This document shows positions 1 through 12,171 of a stretch of DNA of 64,000 nucleotides, piece by piece. The notes beneath the pieces were generated by a model that was given only the letters and a program-made list of their open reading frames with translations, did not search any database and was not told where the DNA came from. Position 1 is the stretch's first letter; each line of letters starts with the position of its first letter. The DNA comes from Mermis nigrescens (Eukaryota; Nematoda; Enoplea; Mermithida; Mermithidae): assembly GCA_036768485.1 (NCBI GenBank), contig JAVLUZ010000154.1, positions 62,001 to 126,000 on the forward strand, read 5' to 3'. Made by a program: the position numbers and the translations under genes.

Positions 1-904
1 ACAAGAAACAATAATCAGTTAAGTGAATTACGATGCAAGCCATTTTAAGTGCGATCTCGATTGGATTAGTGCTTTCTTGCAAATTACATAGTACTTAATA
101 AGTTTAAAATCGGACTACTTTTTCGCAACAACAGTGATCATTAAGAAGATTCAGAAGAAGAAGAACAAGTCACATTTTACAAGTTCCATTTATTTTAGTA
201 CCCGAAAAACTTGCGAATTCCTATCATTTTAAATTTATTAACAAAGTATGAGATTTCTTCCTTTTAAATACGTTTATACCTCTTACGGCTAAAAATCTAT
301 CGTACTTGACTCGAAGCACTTTTTTGACAGGTGCTATCTAAGCCAGCGAGTAATTTTAGCGCATAATATGTTTCGGTAAAATTTTTAATTTTCAGCGAAA
401 GTTCACTTTTGTTTACTCGGCTTATTGAAAGTTTAAATAAAAAAGCACTGATGTATAATTCATCGTTTCAAAACGAATCTTAGAAGCTCTAGCTGATCAT
501 TATAATTTACCATTGCAGTAAAATCTCATTTAAATCACTATAATGTTGTGTTCTTCTAACAACTGTGTTTTTGCTTTTTCTTTGTACTGATGAAGCTTTC
601 CCATTGTTAGTCTTGGACTGGTTCATACATAAATCTCGTTTTATTACTTTGTCGAATTCCTTCATTCATGCCAATTTTCTTCACTAAAGTTGACAAGCAA
701 ATTTATTGCAAATTTTTTTATTGAAAAGTTACAATTTGATAGATGCATATTTGATTCTATGTATTCGACAAATTGTTTTATTTATTAGTACATAAGTTTT
801 CTTCACACCTGATTTTGAGGTCAAGGTTAGTTTAAAATTAGTGCTTGTCTCAGAAGTCCTCAGAATCTAAACTTATATTTTCACCCAGAAGACAAATCTT
901 ATAT
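1..904. other. AT-rich sequence, nothing recognised
   Basis: No long open frame, RNA gene or terminal repeat is visible. It precedes the outer boundary of the large inverted repeat and could be host flanking DNA or older repeat debris. Confidence 0.4.
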
Positions 905-3900
905 ATCATGTAGAACGCGTTAGCGCGTACCTATAATATACTTGGGTACCCCCAACATATGTCCCCCCCTCACAGCTATAACGGCACACATCTGAGAGGT
1001 GCGGTTTTTTTAAAAATTAGATAATAAAAAAATCTTAGTGCCCCATTTTTTTTCTTGTTTACACTCAATACCGAGCGCGTCGTGAGTGTGTAAAGTTTAT
1101 ACCAAAAATTCAAATAATTTGCGGAGGGCCAATTTTTTTTTAAAATGTTTTCCTAATTAGTAGGTTACGAATCTGGCTTAAAATTTCATTCATTGGTTGT
1201 TGCACAGGAGTGCAAACTAGACGGTTTTTTACAGTTTCGTGTGCAAGAGCATATCTAACTCGTTTACATTCTATGCAGTTCGATTGGTTTCAAAAGGTAG
1301 ACGGTTAAAAAATTCAGGGGAAACTTTTTTTTATTTTTCTAAAAAATAATATTTTCGAATTTAGAGGCGGCTTATTGTAAAGAGCTGAGACAAAAATATT
1401 TTTTTCCTGCCATATTCTCCAATTTAGCAGAAAGAACATGGTAAGTACTTCAAAATCTGCCTCGTCTTAAGCGCTACACGTCAAAATTTATTTTGTTTCT
1501 TTACAATCAATATTACGTTATTAGTGTGTGTAAACTTTTCACTGAAAAAAAAATTTTTTCCACCCAAAGCGTCAGTGATGATGAATTTTTTTTAAAAATT
1601 TTCTGTGAGGTCGAATAATGAATCTGACCTTCAAAACTTTTCTACAATCAATGCACAGTACCAGGGGTTTAAACTTACACTTTAGTGGATGAGTAAAAAA
1701 ACAGATTCGGTCAATGATTTCTAAGCGAACTTTTTCAAGTCAAGACTTAAGATAATTTAAATAAATCAAAATAAAGTAACTTTCAAGGCTACACGTCAAA
1801 GTAAACCGCGTTCAAAACAAACATAATATTCGAGTTGTTTATGGGGGTGTAAAGTTCAAAATCTGAGGTGTAAAATGGGCGAAAAAACAGGTTTTTCGTA
1901 TTTAATCGGTAAATCATCTCAAATATTTTGCGGAACATAGTTTGGCACAGACAAACGTACTACAATCAGACGGCTACAACCTAAACCGAATTTATTTACA
2001 CTCAATGGGCGTTCGGTTCAGAATTTTAAAGTGTACAATGTGGTGGACAGTGAAAAATACGTGTTTGTCCATATTTTTGTTCGCCAACCCTGAAAATGTA
2101 CTTTATTATTCTATTCGACCTCTCCCGACTTCTTCACTTCATATTTTGTTCGCCACCTTAGAAAGTACTTTATTTTTACCTATTCGACCTCTCCCGACTT
2201 CGAACAGAGAAAGTGGGAACAAAAATATGTACAAACACGTATTTTTACACTGTCCACCACATTGCAAACTTTAAAAATCTGATCCCATTGAGTGTGAAAT
2301 AAATTCGGTTTAGGATTCAACCTTGATTGTAGTATGTTTGTATGTGCCAAACCTATGTTTGTAAACTTTACACTGAAAAATTTTTGGGAAAAAATCAGTT
2401 TGAGTTTTTGAAACAGATGAAAAACCGATTGATTGCCCAGATGTACATTCATGTGCTCAATTTCCATACGCACGTCACAACCGCTAAGCGCAACGCTTGG
2501 TAATGTCGCCCGGGACCACCTTCCCCTAAAATTATCATATTTTTCATTCCATTCGCCACATATTTTCAATCAAAATCCGGGATAGGAAAATGGGCATCTC
2601 GGGCTTAATGCGACTTGAGTACGCATTGGTATGTGTGTTATCATATCTTACTCGTGGTGTTAAAAGATCATATGTGTGTGTTTTGCATTGTGTGCCTGTC
2701 TCGTTTGTACATACCTTTACCGTAAGCTTTTGCCCACAGGCCTATTGTCGTATTCATAGATCCTTTTCGTATCTCTTGGTTCGTGCGTTGTTATGCCTCT
2801 TTTTCCGTGTCAGTTAAAACTGCGTGCGAGCGCGCGAGCGCAGTTTTGACGGCACTTTAAGATTTTACATTTTACAATTAGTTTGAGCCTGAGAGCCTCC
2901 TTCGCCAGCTTCCGCGCTGAGCGTAGTCATATTTTTTCTTTTCCGTCGCCAATGCGAGACAGACTCCGTACGTGCCTTTTTATCTGCTTAGCTGTAGAAC
3001 TTGTCTGTTAGTTTTCCTGCGTAGCGGTGCACGCTTCTTTTCGCCGTACGCTTTGTTTTTAATCATTCGTGTTTGGACGAATTGGAATCAGTTGTATGGC
3101 GCTTTGGCAGGGCTTTGTGCCCTTGCTTTAATTACATTGTTTGATTTTACCCGATTAGCGTAATGACGATTGTCGGCAGCATGTATCCTCCATGCTGTCG
3201 CTATTTAATTGCTTCATAATTTTTCTGTCCAAAAATATTGTAAAAATTAATTATTTAATTAACGATGCTGGCTCGGTTGAATTTCGTGCTGTTGAACTTC
3301 GTGTCCTTGTGTACACTATACTTAGGAACCCTTAATATTTTCAAGCACCGTAATTCGGTCCAAAACAAGTTGAATAATAATCTTTTGAGCCCTCAATTAG
3401 GTTTCGGGAACTTACTTTAATTAGGTACTTAATCAGGCAAGTAAGTAAGTTTCACTCAGGTGCGTGCGTAGAGGCCGGACTACCTTGAATAGGCAAGCCG
3501 CTTACCCTTGAATCGCCGGCTGGTCATCAGACCTCCTCAAAAGAGCGAGAACCCCGTGCGAGCGCATAAGCCTGAGATTCGGGTTAGTAAGCGAAGTGAA
3601 CGTATCTTGAGGTCTACGTTTACACATCTGATATTATTTGTCCTTGGGCCATTGTGGAGACTTAATTTTTACATAAATGTTGATCATAACGTAATTTTCA
3701 TAAATGTTGAATCGTAATATCAGATTTACGAATCCGACGGAAATTTTCTTTAAACTCTGTGCTTGTGTAAACTTTACACTGCATATTAATTCTCGTTCTA
3801 GAGCTTTGCGGGAGCTTAATTTTTTTAAAATGTTCTGCGTAAAATCAGAATTGAGAATCTGACTTGCGAGTTTTCTTTACACCTAGTAGTTGTGTGAAGT

Positions 3901-4940
3901 TTGCAACTCAATCATTTGTTGTTAAAATGTTGTTTTTACTACAAATTTATTTTGCACCTCAAATCTGGGCGTTAGTGTTCCTTACAATTGATATTTGCGT
4001 AAAGTTAATGCTGGAAAACTTGATCTGTTAAAATAATGTAAGGTCTTGTTTGTAAAAGGATAATGCTGATGTTGAGAACAGTATTGTTTTCCGTGTTCTT
4101 GGACTGCCGTCATTATTGTGGCATGTTACTGTATGTGTTTACTGACTGATGTACTCAAATCATACTAATTAAAAGTGGGGTACTAGATAAGAAAAATGCT
4201 CGATGGAACAAAAAAGATGAATATACTCGGAATTGTGGATTATTATGGATGTAAAAGGAGGGACTAGGAAAAATCTACCTAAAGTCGGAAAATCTGCTAA
4301 AAATCACACTTTCTCTAAGCAACGCAAAATCGATGTATATTCTGCGGCCAACAGATTAAAATAAATATTTAACCATAACAATGATTGAAACAGCAGCACG
4401 TTAGCTATGCAGTAGCTATGGGAAATGATATTGAATAAACTAACAGTCTTCTAAGCCAATTGAATGAAATAGCAAACATCGAAGACAATTGGAGACATGG
4501 TTGGTTTAAAACAGTAGGAAACGCGTAAGTTGACTTGAAACAGACTTAAATGTAGATACACAAGCATGCCCGAAACGATTGTGTGCACTAATCAATCGGC
4601 TCCTGCTTTGCTTGCTATAATGCTCATAACAAATAAAACAACTTTAAATACAATACCTCTTAGTTTTCTATCAATCAGGTGCCAGCAATTTAAAAAAGTA
4701 ACCTTGATAGATTTCGTTTACACTCTTATCTGAAACTTCGAACATTATTTAAAAAAGACACTTTTTTAGAGGCCGCAGAATATACATCGATTTTTTGCGT
4801 TGCTTAGAGAAAGTCTGATTTTTAGCAGATTTTCGCGACTTTAGGTGATTTTCCAGTATAATACACAGAATGCGCATAAATTGCTGAGTACCTAATGACA
4901 TTCGCTACAACACTGACAAAGATAGAATAACTACCATTTT
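905..4940 (+). repeat. Left outer arm of a giant foldback-type repeat
   Basis: This segment reappears in reverse complement at about 44761-49275. Matching landmarks are the outer end with TAGCGCGTACCTATAATATA (about 913-932 and 49236-49255), the CCCCCCTCACAGC stretch, the block with GACGGCACTTTAAGATTTTA (about 2848; reversed near 46820), and the block near 4681 that pairs with about 45014. Identity by eye is high but imperfect, with indels. The arm contains smaller palindromes: 1985-2090 pairs with 2220-2330. Short open frames in it (for example 1942-2274 and 3508-3717) are not conserved as frames between the arms, so I do not call genes. No transposase was seen. Confidence 0.8.
4171..4858. 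repeat. Inner hairpin unit in the left arm
   Basis: It opens with a copy of the GGTACTAG...AAGAAAAATGCTC end at about 4171-4349, reading inward to TATTCTGCGGCC. The complementary GGCCGCAGAATATAC copy begins at 4771 and runs to about 4858, where it is cut short. The interior (4350-4770) is unique to this unit. The counterpart in the right arm lies at about 44830-45530. It is a diverged relative of the unit at 4941-6290. Confidence 0.65.
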
Positions 4941-6290
4941 TGTTAACAAAAAGTTGGGTACTAGCGAAGAAAATGCTCCGATGGAACAAAAAAGGTAGAA
5001 TATACTTGGAACAAAGAATTATCAAGGACGTAAAAGGAGGAGATTCAGAAGAAGCCCATATCTGCGAAATGTCACAAAATTTGCTGAAACTCAGAAATTT
5101 CTAAACAAAGAAAAAATGAAAGTAAGTAAATCAAAGAAAAACTACCTGTGCCTAAAACTGCAAGAATCTGCTAAAAATCAGACTTTTTCTAAGCAGCGTC
5201 AAAAATCAGAAGTATATTCTGCGGCCTGCAGAAGAAAGCAGCATCCTGTCGAACAAAGTAACACATTGGGCTAGATAACTGAACCACTCACTCTGCAAAA
5301 GCAGATATCGCCATAGCTGAGCAGCGCCATGTTGCAATATTTTTCTGGGTCAAAAAAATAGTAACTATGGTATGTTGGAAAAAACGGCAATTTTCGACGT
5401 TCTGATTGAACACTGGCGCATACCCTACTCTTCCATGCCTAATGGTTATCAGTTTACATGGGCAGGAATAAAATCCGGGTGGTCTATGGGGATTAAACGC
5501 CAGAAGAGTACTGAAGACGCATGCGTTATGTAGAAATCACAGTCTTTCGTTAGCGGTGGTCGCAAACAACCATAGGATATAACTTTTTATAATATTTATC
5601 TAGCCAGAATATCGAATAAATTAACGTTGCAAGTGATTAGCAAAAACGCAGATTTGAGATTTATTTTATAAGCTTTATATTAAGCATTGGACTGCCATAC
5701 CTGAGGCGTAGGGGTTGGGGAGTATCGCACCCCCAAGCAAAATACCCAACAAGAAAAAACGCAAATACCCAACAATACCTCCAAAATTCAATTTTTTCAA
5801 ATCTTTCTAGCTCTTTTTGGGTTTTTTTGGAAGGTAACCGATAGATAGAGCTCGACAAGCGAAACGTTCAAAAATGGTGTTTTCGTCGCCATAGCACTAT
5901 TTTCTTGGTCAATATTCCAATTTGAAAACCCGCTCAAGAATTTTGGAACCGCCCACTGTATGGTGGACAATATAGAAAAGGTTCACCTATTTTTTCAGAA
6001 GGCCGCAGAATATACTTCGATTTTTGCGTTGCTTAGAAAAAGTCTTGATTTTAGCAGATCTTGCAGTTTTAGGCACAGGTAGGATTTTTTTGATTTACTT
6101 ACTTTCATTTTTTCTTTGTTTAGGAAATTTCTATGTTTTTAGCAAATTTTGTGACATTTGTAGATAAGGAGCTTTTTCTAGTCCCTCCTTTTTATACGTC
6201 CTTGATAATTCTTTGTTCCAAGCATATTTCTGCCTTTTTTTGTTCCATCGGAGCATTTTTTCTTGCTAGCACCCAATCTTTTTGTTAAAC
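4941..6290. repeat. Hairpin element with about 290-bp inverted ends (left copy)
   Basis: The terminal inverted repeats are 4941-5226 and 6001-6290. They share the outer motif GTTAACAAAAAGTTGGGTAC and the inner end TATTCTGCGGCC. The 770-bp interior carries at 5680-5960 a reversed copy of a short MITE family also seen at 12.8, 57.3 and 62.0 kb. The whole unit recurs in the SAME orientation at 43447-44760, although the flanking arms are inverted. No coding capacity was recognised. It resembles a foldback or long-TIR MITE; the superfamily is unresolved. Confidence 0.75.
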
Positions 6291-6307
6291 NNNNNNNNNN
6301 NNNNNNN
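6291..6307. other. Assembly gap (17 N)
   Basis: Seventeen undetermined bases lie exactly where the left hairpin unit appears to run on into a further reverse copy of the arm. A large palindrome is a likely cause of assembly failure, so linkage across this point should be treated with caution. Confidence 0.95.
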
Positions 6308-6444
6308 TGAATTATATCACTATCAGATACAGAACATGATTCTACATTAGATTCTTCTATTTGGGACAAAAATGAGGCAGAGAGAGGAACCAAAGGGTAG
6401 TCTTCGTTCAATGATTCATCCTCACTCGTATCACATTGTGGCAC
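6308..6444 (-). other. Short acidic open fragment next to the gap
   Basis: About 45 codons, rich in Ser, Asp and Glu, read on the minus strand toward the gap and begin about 10 bases downstream of the BEL integrase stop. They could be a fragment of another element's N-terminus or chance coding in BEL 3' sequence. Unrecognised; the rest is lost in the gap. Confidence 0.2.
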
Positions 6445-6452
6445 GAAAACTA

Positions 6453-7802
6453 CTAGCAGTAAAAGAACATTGTGGTAAATTTGTGTCCAAAAATGTGAAA
6501 AGTTGTCGTTCTTTTTGAATTTTTCGAACTCGTTGTCGCATTAGTTTCATTTCTGTCATTTCTATTATCATCTTCATCATCCACGTTATTTATTTCTAAC
6601 GGATATAATGCATTAACTGGTCTTTTGAGAACGCGTTTATTAACTGTTTCTACATTAACTGATCGAATCATATTATCTTTGCTTTCGTTTAATTTTACGA
6701 TTTTTCCCAATTTCCAGAAACCTCTAGGAACGTTTTCTTCACGAATCAAAACGATTCGATTCTCCTTTGGATTTTCCGCATTATAAATTCGAGGATGATT
6801 ATGATCTATTTGATATCTTTCTCTTAGACTTGTCAAATAATTATCATGCCAAATATTCCAAAATGAGTCTAAATTTCTCTGAGTTTCTTTCCAATAATTT
6901 ATTAAATTTTTAGTTGAACTTAATTCAAATGGTGGTGTAAAGTAAGGATCATCGTGATCTTCTGCTAAATTTGGAGTACCAATTTTTGTTCCTGGACTTA
7001 TAAGATCAATAGGTCTCAAACTTTGAGTGTCTAATTCATTCACTTCATAAATCAAAGGACGTGAATTTACAACTGCTTCGATTTCAGTTAACAGCGTCAA
7101 AAATTCCTCAGTACTCAGAGAAATTCTACCAATTGAGCGTTTCAGTCCCTGCTTCACTGTTCCTATTAATCGTTCATAGAAACCACCTTCCCATGGTGCA
7201 AATTCAGGTATAAAGACCCAACGAATACCCTTTGATGAACAATAATTTCTTATTTCTGCAGGTAGATGTTCAGGCCACGTATCACAAATAGCCTTTTCTG
7301 TCAATTTAAAATGAGCCGCATTATCAGAAATTATTTTATCTGGCTTCTGCCTTCTGGAAATAAATCTTCTGAGACAATTCAAAAAAGTCATTGCGGTCAA
7401 ATTTCTAGCATATTCTAAATGAATTGCTCTTGTTACAAGACAGTTGAAAAGACATACCCAATATTTTGTTTCGTTGTTATCACTATCTTTAATTTTAAAT
7501 GGACCAAAATAATCTAATCCTATGTACTGAAAAGGCGTTGCCTTATTAACTCGCTCTTTAGGTAACTGAGCAAATAACGGTTGCTTAAATGGGCCTGCTG
7601 TATACTTCCTACAAATAAGACAATTTTTCAAAATTCTCTTCACAGTAATTCTTCCTTTTAAAATCCAAAATTTCTTCCTAATAACTGATAAAGTATGCGA
7701 AATACCAAAATGCATATTTTCTTTGTGCTCTTCGAGTACAATTAAATTTCTCAAATGATCTTTAGAAGGCAACAGAATCGGATATTTAGTATCGTCGCTC
7801 AA
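6453..7802 (-). pseudogene. BEL/Pao integrase (pol C-terminal part)
   Basis: The 449 open codons cover the end of pol of the BEL element. Visible in order are an H-H-C-C zinc-binding region (HFG... through CLICRKY), the catalytic core with Asp in GLDYFGPF, Asp in ISDNAAHF and Glu in WEGGFYERL, and a C-terminal region with FWKLGKI that matches the DUF5641-type tail of BEL integrases. The three acidic residues of the DDE core are present. The frame differs from the upstream RNase H part, so this is the last piece of a broken polyprotein; the first Met (7802) is not a true start. Confidence 0.9.
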
Positions 7803-7813
7803 CTCAGAATTAT

Positions 7814-8431
7814 TTAAACGTCCGTAGCATCTAAGAATTCCTTTATTGTCTTTTTTACACCTAACTGGCGAAAAATCGCCTCAGATTTTTTATCACTCTC
7901 ATCAAAACATCGTTGCTGACACTGTTTTATTAAAATTGTCTCAACCGCTTCAAACTCGTCTACTGTAAAAGGTCCCGTAGTATTTATTTTTCTCAACAAT
8001 TCTGGCAAATTCTCAACTCTGTAATTTAGTTTCGACTTAATAAAGCGTAATACGTATATCAACGTTCGTTTTGCTTTCAAAAAAGAAGATAATCTATTAA
8101 TATCAAAGCAGCAATCCTCAGCTTTCATTTCAGCTACATTTGAAACTGATTCACCAATTTCTTCGCTATGAACTTCATATTCTGATGTTTCATTTTCTGA
8201 ATCGGTAATTTCAAAATTTGGCCACTTGATTTCTGGCTCGGAGAGCCATTTGGGGCCATGAAACCAGAAAGATTGATCAAAATCGTCAATATTCACAAAT
8301 CTGGTAGTAATGTCAGCAGGATTTTCACTACTTTTCATGTATTGAAAATTTAAATTCTTATCTTTCTTTAGTTCTTTTATTCTATTCGCAACAAAAACGC
8401 TTAATGGTTTTGTTGATTTTAGCCAGCACAA
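7814..8431 (-). pseudogene. BEL/Pao RNase H end and linker to integrase
   Basis: This open stretch of 205 codons continues pol from the RNase H region. It contains the family-typical NPADITTR segment followed by a tryptophan-rich GPKWL stretch, then the linker leading to the integrase zinc domain. Open sequence in this frame actually begins slightly upstream (about 8456), where an indel in an A-run separates it from the preceding piece. It ends at a stop at 7814 that results from another frame change. Confidence 0.8.
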
Positions 8432-8444
8432 TACACAGCGTGAG

Positions 8445-8911
8445 TCAGAAAAAATATATTTTTTTCTTTATATACATCTCTACTTGTTCAGAAACAAAGT
8501 CTAAAGCTCTTTTTCCAATGACCGCTCCCATAAGTTCCAATCTCGGGATTGTAATCTCTTTCAATGGAGCTAATCTATTTTTAGAATAAATAATATCACT
8601 TTTGGTTACGTTTTCATTATTTGTCACTAAATAAATGACTGCCGAATAAGCTAGCTTAGAAGCATCCACAAAAGTTACTAGAGTGTATTCGGAATTTTTG
8701 GAAGCAGATAGAATTAATCTCGGAATCATCATATTAGGAATTCTCTTCCATTTATTAGTTATCTCACTCCATTCTTTTGATCTTTTTACCGATAAATTTT
8801 CATCCCAAGGAATTTTTTCTCTCCAAAGCTTTTGGATGAAATGCTTCCCTTGCATCGTTAATGGAGTTAAAATACCCAAAGGGTCAAAAATACTCGCAAG
8901 CTGCTTTAAAA
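8445..8911 (-). pseudogene. BEL/Pao RT C-terminal and RNase H start
   Basis: This continues the polyprotein directly after the in-frame TAA at about 8911, in the same frame as the 1063-codon ORF upstream. The segment after the stop has the BEL-typical FDPLG motif and later an RNase H Asp in TFVDASKLAYSA plus IPRLELMGA. It ends where a one-base shift in an A-rich run (about 8457) throws the frame off. The single stop and the single-base shift look like ordinary decay. Confidence 0.85.
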
Positions 8912-8912
8912 T

Positions 8913-11900
8913 TTATCTTTTCGTATTTTTAGCAAGGTCTTTATTTTCAGTGTGAATTTCAAACATTAGCGTATCTTCATACGTATTCCATTTTATACCC
9001 AACACTTTTGTGCATTCTTCATGAGCTCTATCTCTTTCTGATATATTATTCATAAAATCACTCGAATTCGAATTCCACTCTCTCATATTCATATTAGCAT
9101 TCTCAAAAAGCTTCTTCATTTCTTTATAAAACTTTACTGCTTCTTCATCATTCTTAACTCCTGTTATTAGGTTATCAATGTACAAGTTATTTGAGGCTTG
9201 TAAGGCATATGGAGTCTTAGCAATAGTCAAATGATGTTTCAGTGTTGCGTTCAGAATAAAAGGACTACAATTTAGACCGAAAGGAACTCTGCAAAACCGA
9301 TAGATTTCAATGTTATTTTCAACTTCTGGATTATTTACTTCTTTAAACCACAAAAATCTCGTAACATCTCGGTCGTTTTCTTTAATTTCAATTTGTAAGA
9401 AAGCCTTTTCAACATCAGCTACTATAGCTAACGGATTCAATCGAAACCGCATCAAAACACCGCATAAATCTGGCATAATAACAGGACCTGGGAAGAGGCA
9501 GTTGTTCAAACTCAAAGCCGATTTTTTCGACTTTGCTGAAGCATCGTATACTATTCTAACTTTCGTAGTTGTTTTTTGTGGTGTGACAACTGGATGATGA
9601 GGCAAATAATGTTTTAAGGTATATGAATCATCCTTTGTTACTCTTTCAATTATTCCTTTTTCTAATTGTTCGTCAATAATTGACGAATATTTTAGCAATA
9701 TATCATTATTTTCTTTAAATCTCTTAGCTACCGATTTAAATCTTCCAAGCGCTAGACCAAAATTGTCTGGTAAATCGTTTTTATTTTCTCTCCAAGGCCA
9801 ACTGATCTGATAACGCTTAGTAATTTCATTTAATTCGATAGAATCATTAAAAGATTTCAGAGCTATTTCATTCTCAGTTATATTCGAATAATCGTGAATT
9901 CCGATGCTTTCTAACGTCCAGAATTTTTCTAAATTAAATTCCTTTTCATCGAAATTTTCATTCGAGAAACTGATTGCACTTAGGCTTTCACAACACAGAT
10001 TTTCATCATCAACCTTTTTGCCAGATAACAAGAAGCCAATTTTTGACGTAATTAAGTATAAGCCAGATGGTAACTTTATCGTTTGAGCGTTTTCCATTAA
10101 ATCCCAGAAATAATCCATTCCAATTAAAATATCAGGCTGAACAGAAGTTTCTTTATTCGACAAATAATGATTTATCTTAAATTTCGTTAAAAATTCTTTA
10201 TCGCGCTTCTCTAGATTAGCTTGCTTTATTCTTTTCGTCAAGTGATCCACAGTATTCATTCTTACGCATTTCATCGAACCATCACTGAGCATAACTCCAA
10301 AATTAACAACAGAACTTTCTATCAGCTGTGGAGATGTCGAAGCAAATGTGTAAACCGAAAGTACTTCTTTATATTCACACTTTAGTTTCATTTTTTCCTT
10401 TAAATTATTTGTCAAATACGATTTTTGACTACCAGAGTCTATAAAAACATTGACCTTAAAACTGTCTTTTGTTTCTAAATTAATCACTGCTACAGTCGTT
10501 GTTAACAATTTAACGTTATCTGAACTATTATTCTCGATCACACGTGTTTCACAATCAGAAAATGTAGTACAAGAAGTATCAACAACATTTACTGGGGTAA
10601 CGTCGCATTTTTCACTCTCTTTCTCATTCTGGAAACCAACAGAATTCAAGGTAAATTCTAACTCTTTCTTTTCTGATTTATTAATGCCGTAAAATCCTTT
10701 ATTTTCTGATTTACGATAACATAACGCTCTATTATGATTAACACCTTTACAATAAGTACAAGGTACATTAAATCTACATTCTTTAACCTGATGGCCAGAT
10801 TTAAAGCATTTAAAACATAATTTCTTTTCAATTAATTTTTGTTTACGCTGTTCAACAGTATATTGCGGACAAGAATCATTCCAATGATCGTCCCCACAAA
10901 ATATACAAATCAATGCTCCTCTTCTTTTAACTAAGTTATCTGAGTTTAAAACATTCACAGCTTTAGATTTATTCTGCGAAGCATGAACAAAAGAATCGGT
11001 TATGACCTTATTTTGATTCATTCGTTTATCACGATTAAAACTATAATTATGATCATGATTTATTTTATTTTCAAAACCAGAAATCTGATACGCTTCTTCT
11101 TTATTCCGAATTATTTCGTTTAAACATTTACTCAACAAATCTATAGTCCATTCTTTATTCGAAGCTTTCATCTCCCCAAGTTTAATCAAAATGTCAGTGG
11201 GTATTTTCTCTAACACTAACATCATCAGAGCTGGCTGATCTAAATCTTCATGTAAACTTCGTAACTGTCTAGTTATTCTCTCAATACCTTCTAAAGTTCT
11301 CCTTAAATCTGTCGTTTTATTACTAGATTTAGATAAAGATTTTAATTGTGAATAAAGTCCTCTTTTTATAATTTTATTATCACCAAATCTATTTTTTAAA
11401 ATCTCAATAGCATCGGGATACGTTGCATTCGTCACTGCTATTCCTTGAATAGCTTTATATGCTGATCCTTTCACACAATTCAATAGATAATTAAATTTTT
11501 GGACTGGAGGAATTTCTTGCCTATGAACGGCAGCATTGTAAGCATCCCAAAAAGACGTCCATTGTAAGGGATCACCAAAAAATAGTGGTAAACTCAATTT
11601 TGGCAGCTGAACTCGTACATTTTCAGTTTGTGGAGAAGCAAAACTCATCATAGGATTATTCGTTACAGAGAAATTAGTTATTGCCGAACCTCCTAGCTTC
11701 ATTATTAACTCTTTAATCTCTACTATCTCTGATTCCAAGGTAAGACAAATTTCTCTACCTTGAACTATAAGTTGAATAAAGCTAGGACGCTTCTGACAAT
11801 AACTCTCATATATTTTCAATTCTTCCTCTAAGTCACTATTACTAAGAGACCTCTGCAACGTATCCCACTGATAGTTCTGTGTTTCCAAAACATTTACTGC

Positions 11901-12104
11901 CTGATTAATTCTACTTAACAAATTATTTTTCAAATGAATTGAATTTTCTAATTCTAAACAATTTTCTGAATTAGAAAGCTCCTTATTTATTCCAGGCTCA
12001 CTCATCTCAGACGTTTCCTGAATTTGTGAAGCTAATTTCTCACTCACTAAATCTATCAACTGACGAATGGGCATAGATCGAGACACAAAATTCTGATTTG
12101 CCAT
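8913..12104 (-). CDS. BEL/Pao Gag-protease-RT polyprotein (prematurely stopped)
   Basis: The ORF has 1063 codons with a good Met start at 12104. The N-terminal 300 residues hold the DUF1759-type Gag of BEL/Pao (LPLFFGDPLQWTSFWDAY). Around residues 400-480 are cysteine-histidine knuckles (CIFCGDDHW, CFKCFKSGH, CTYCKGVNH). A retropepsin-like DUF1758 domain follows with the active-site motif FIDSGSQKSY. The RT begins around residue 780 (RIVYDASAK, VADVEKAFLQI, FGLNCSPF) and carries LYIDN where YxDD is expected, so the second catalytic-loop Asp is Asn. Translation stops at 8913 in the RT thumb; RNase H and integrase follow in broken frames. Confidence 0.92.
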   Translation of the reverse strand: MANQNFVSRSMPIRQLIDLVSEKLASQIQETSEMSEPGINKELSNSENCLELENSIHLKNNLLSRINQAVNVLETQNYQWDTLQRSLSNSDLEEELKIYESYCQKRPSFIQLIVQGREICLTLESEIVEIKELIMKLGGSAITNFSVTNNPMMSFASPQTENVRVQLPKLSLPLFFGDPLQWTSFWDAYNAAVHRQEIPPVQKFNYLLNCVKGSAYKAIQGIAVTNATYPDAIEILKNRFGDNKIIKRGLYSQLKSLSKSSNKTTDLRRTLEGIERITRQLRSLHEDLDQPALMMLVLEKIPTDILIKLGEMKASNKEWTIDLLSKCLNEIIRNKEEAYQISGFENKINHDHNYSFNRDKRMNQNKVITDSFVHASQNKSKAVNVLNSDNLVKRRGALICIFCGDDHWNDSCPQYTVEQRKQKLIEKKLCFKCFKSGHQVKECRFNVPCTYCKGVNHNRALCYRKSENKGFYGINKSEKKELEFTLNSVGFQNEKESEKCDVTPVNVVDTSCTTFSDCETRVIENNSSDNVKLLTTTVAVINLETKDSFKVNVFIDSGSQKSYLTNNLKEKMKLKCEYKEVLSVYTFASTSPQLIESSVVNFGVMLSDGSMKCVRMNTVDHLTKRIKQANLEKRDKEFLTKFKINHYLSNKETSVQPDILIGMDYFWDLMENAQTIKLPSGLYLITSKIGFLLSGKKVDDENLCCESLSAISFSNENFDEKEFNLEKFWTLESIGIHDYSNITENEIALKSFNDSIELNEITKRYQISWPWRENKNDLPDNFGLALGRFKSVAKRFKENNDILLKYSSIIDEQLEKGIIERVTKDDSYTLKHYLPHHPVVTPQKTTTKVRIVYDASAKSKKSALSLNNCLFPGPVIMPDLCGVLMRFRLNPLAIVADVEKAFLQIEIKENDRDVTRFLWFKEVNNPEVENNIEIYRFCRVPFGLNCSPFILNATLKHHLTIAKTPYALQASNNLYIDNLITGVKNDEEAVKFYKEMKKLFENANMNMREWNSNSSDFMNNISERDRAHEECTKVLGIKWNTYEDTLMFEIHTENKDLAKNTKR

Positions 12105-12171
12105 TTTATTATTTTCACCAAAAATTTAACTTTCCAATCTAATAGTAAATCGAATTTTAATCGTGAATCGA

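Noticed and set aside
1..60. Similarity of the first bases (TTAAGTGAAT context) to the BEL upstream region near 12300, suggesting a displaced LTR
   Set aside because: The match is short and does not extend; no LTR boundary is seen.
3173..3206. Strong GC-rich hairpin resembling a transcription terminator
   Set aside because: Bacterial-type terminators do not apply here and the hairpin is just part of the repeated arm.
6178..6444. An 88-codon open frame crossing the N gap
   Set aside because: It passes through undetermined bases and joins unrelated sequence (hairpin repeat and BEL 3' region).
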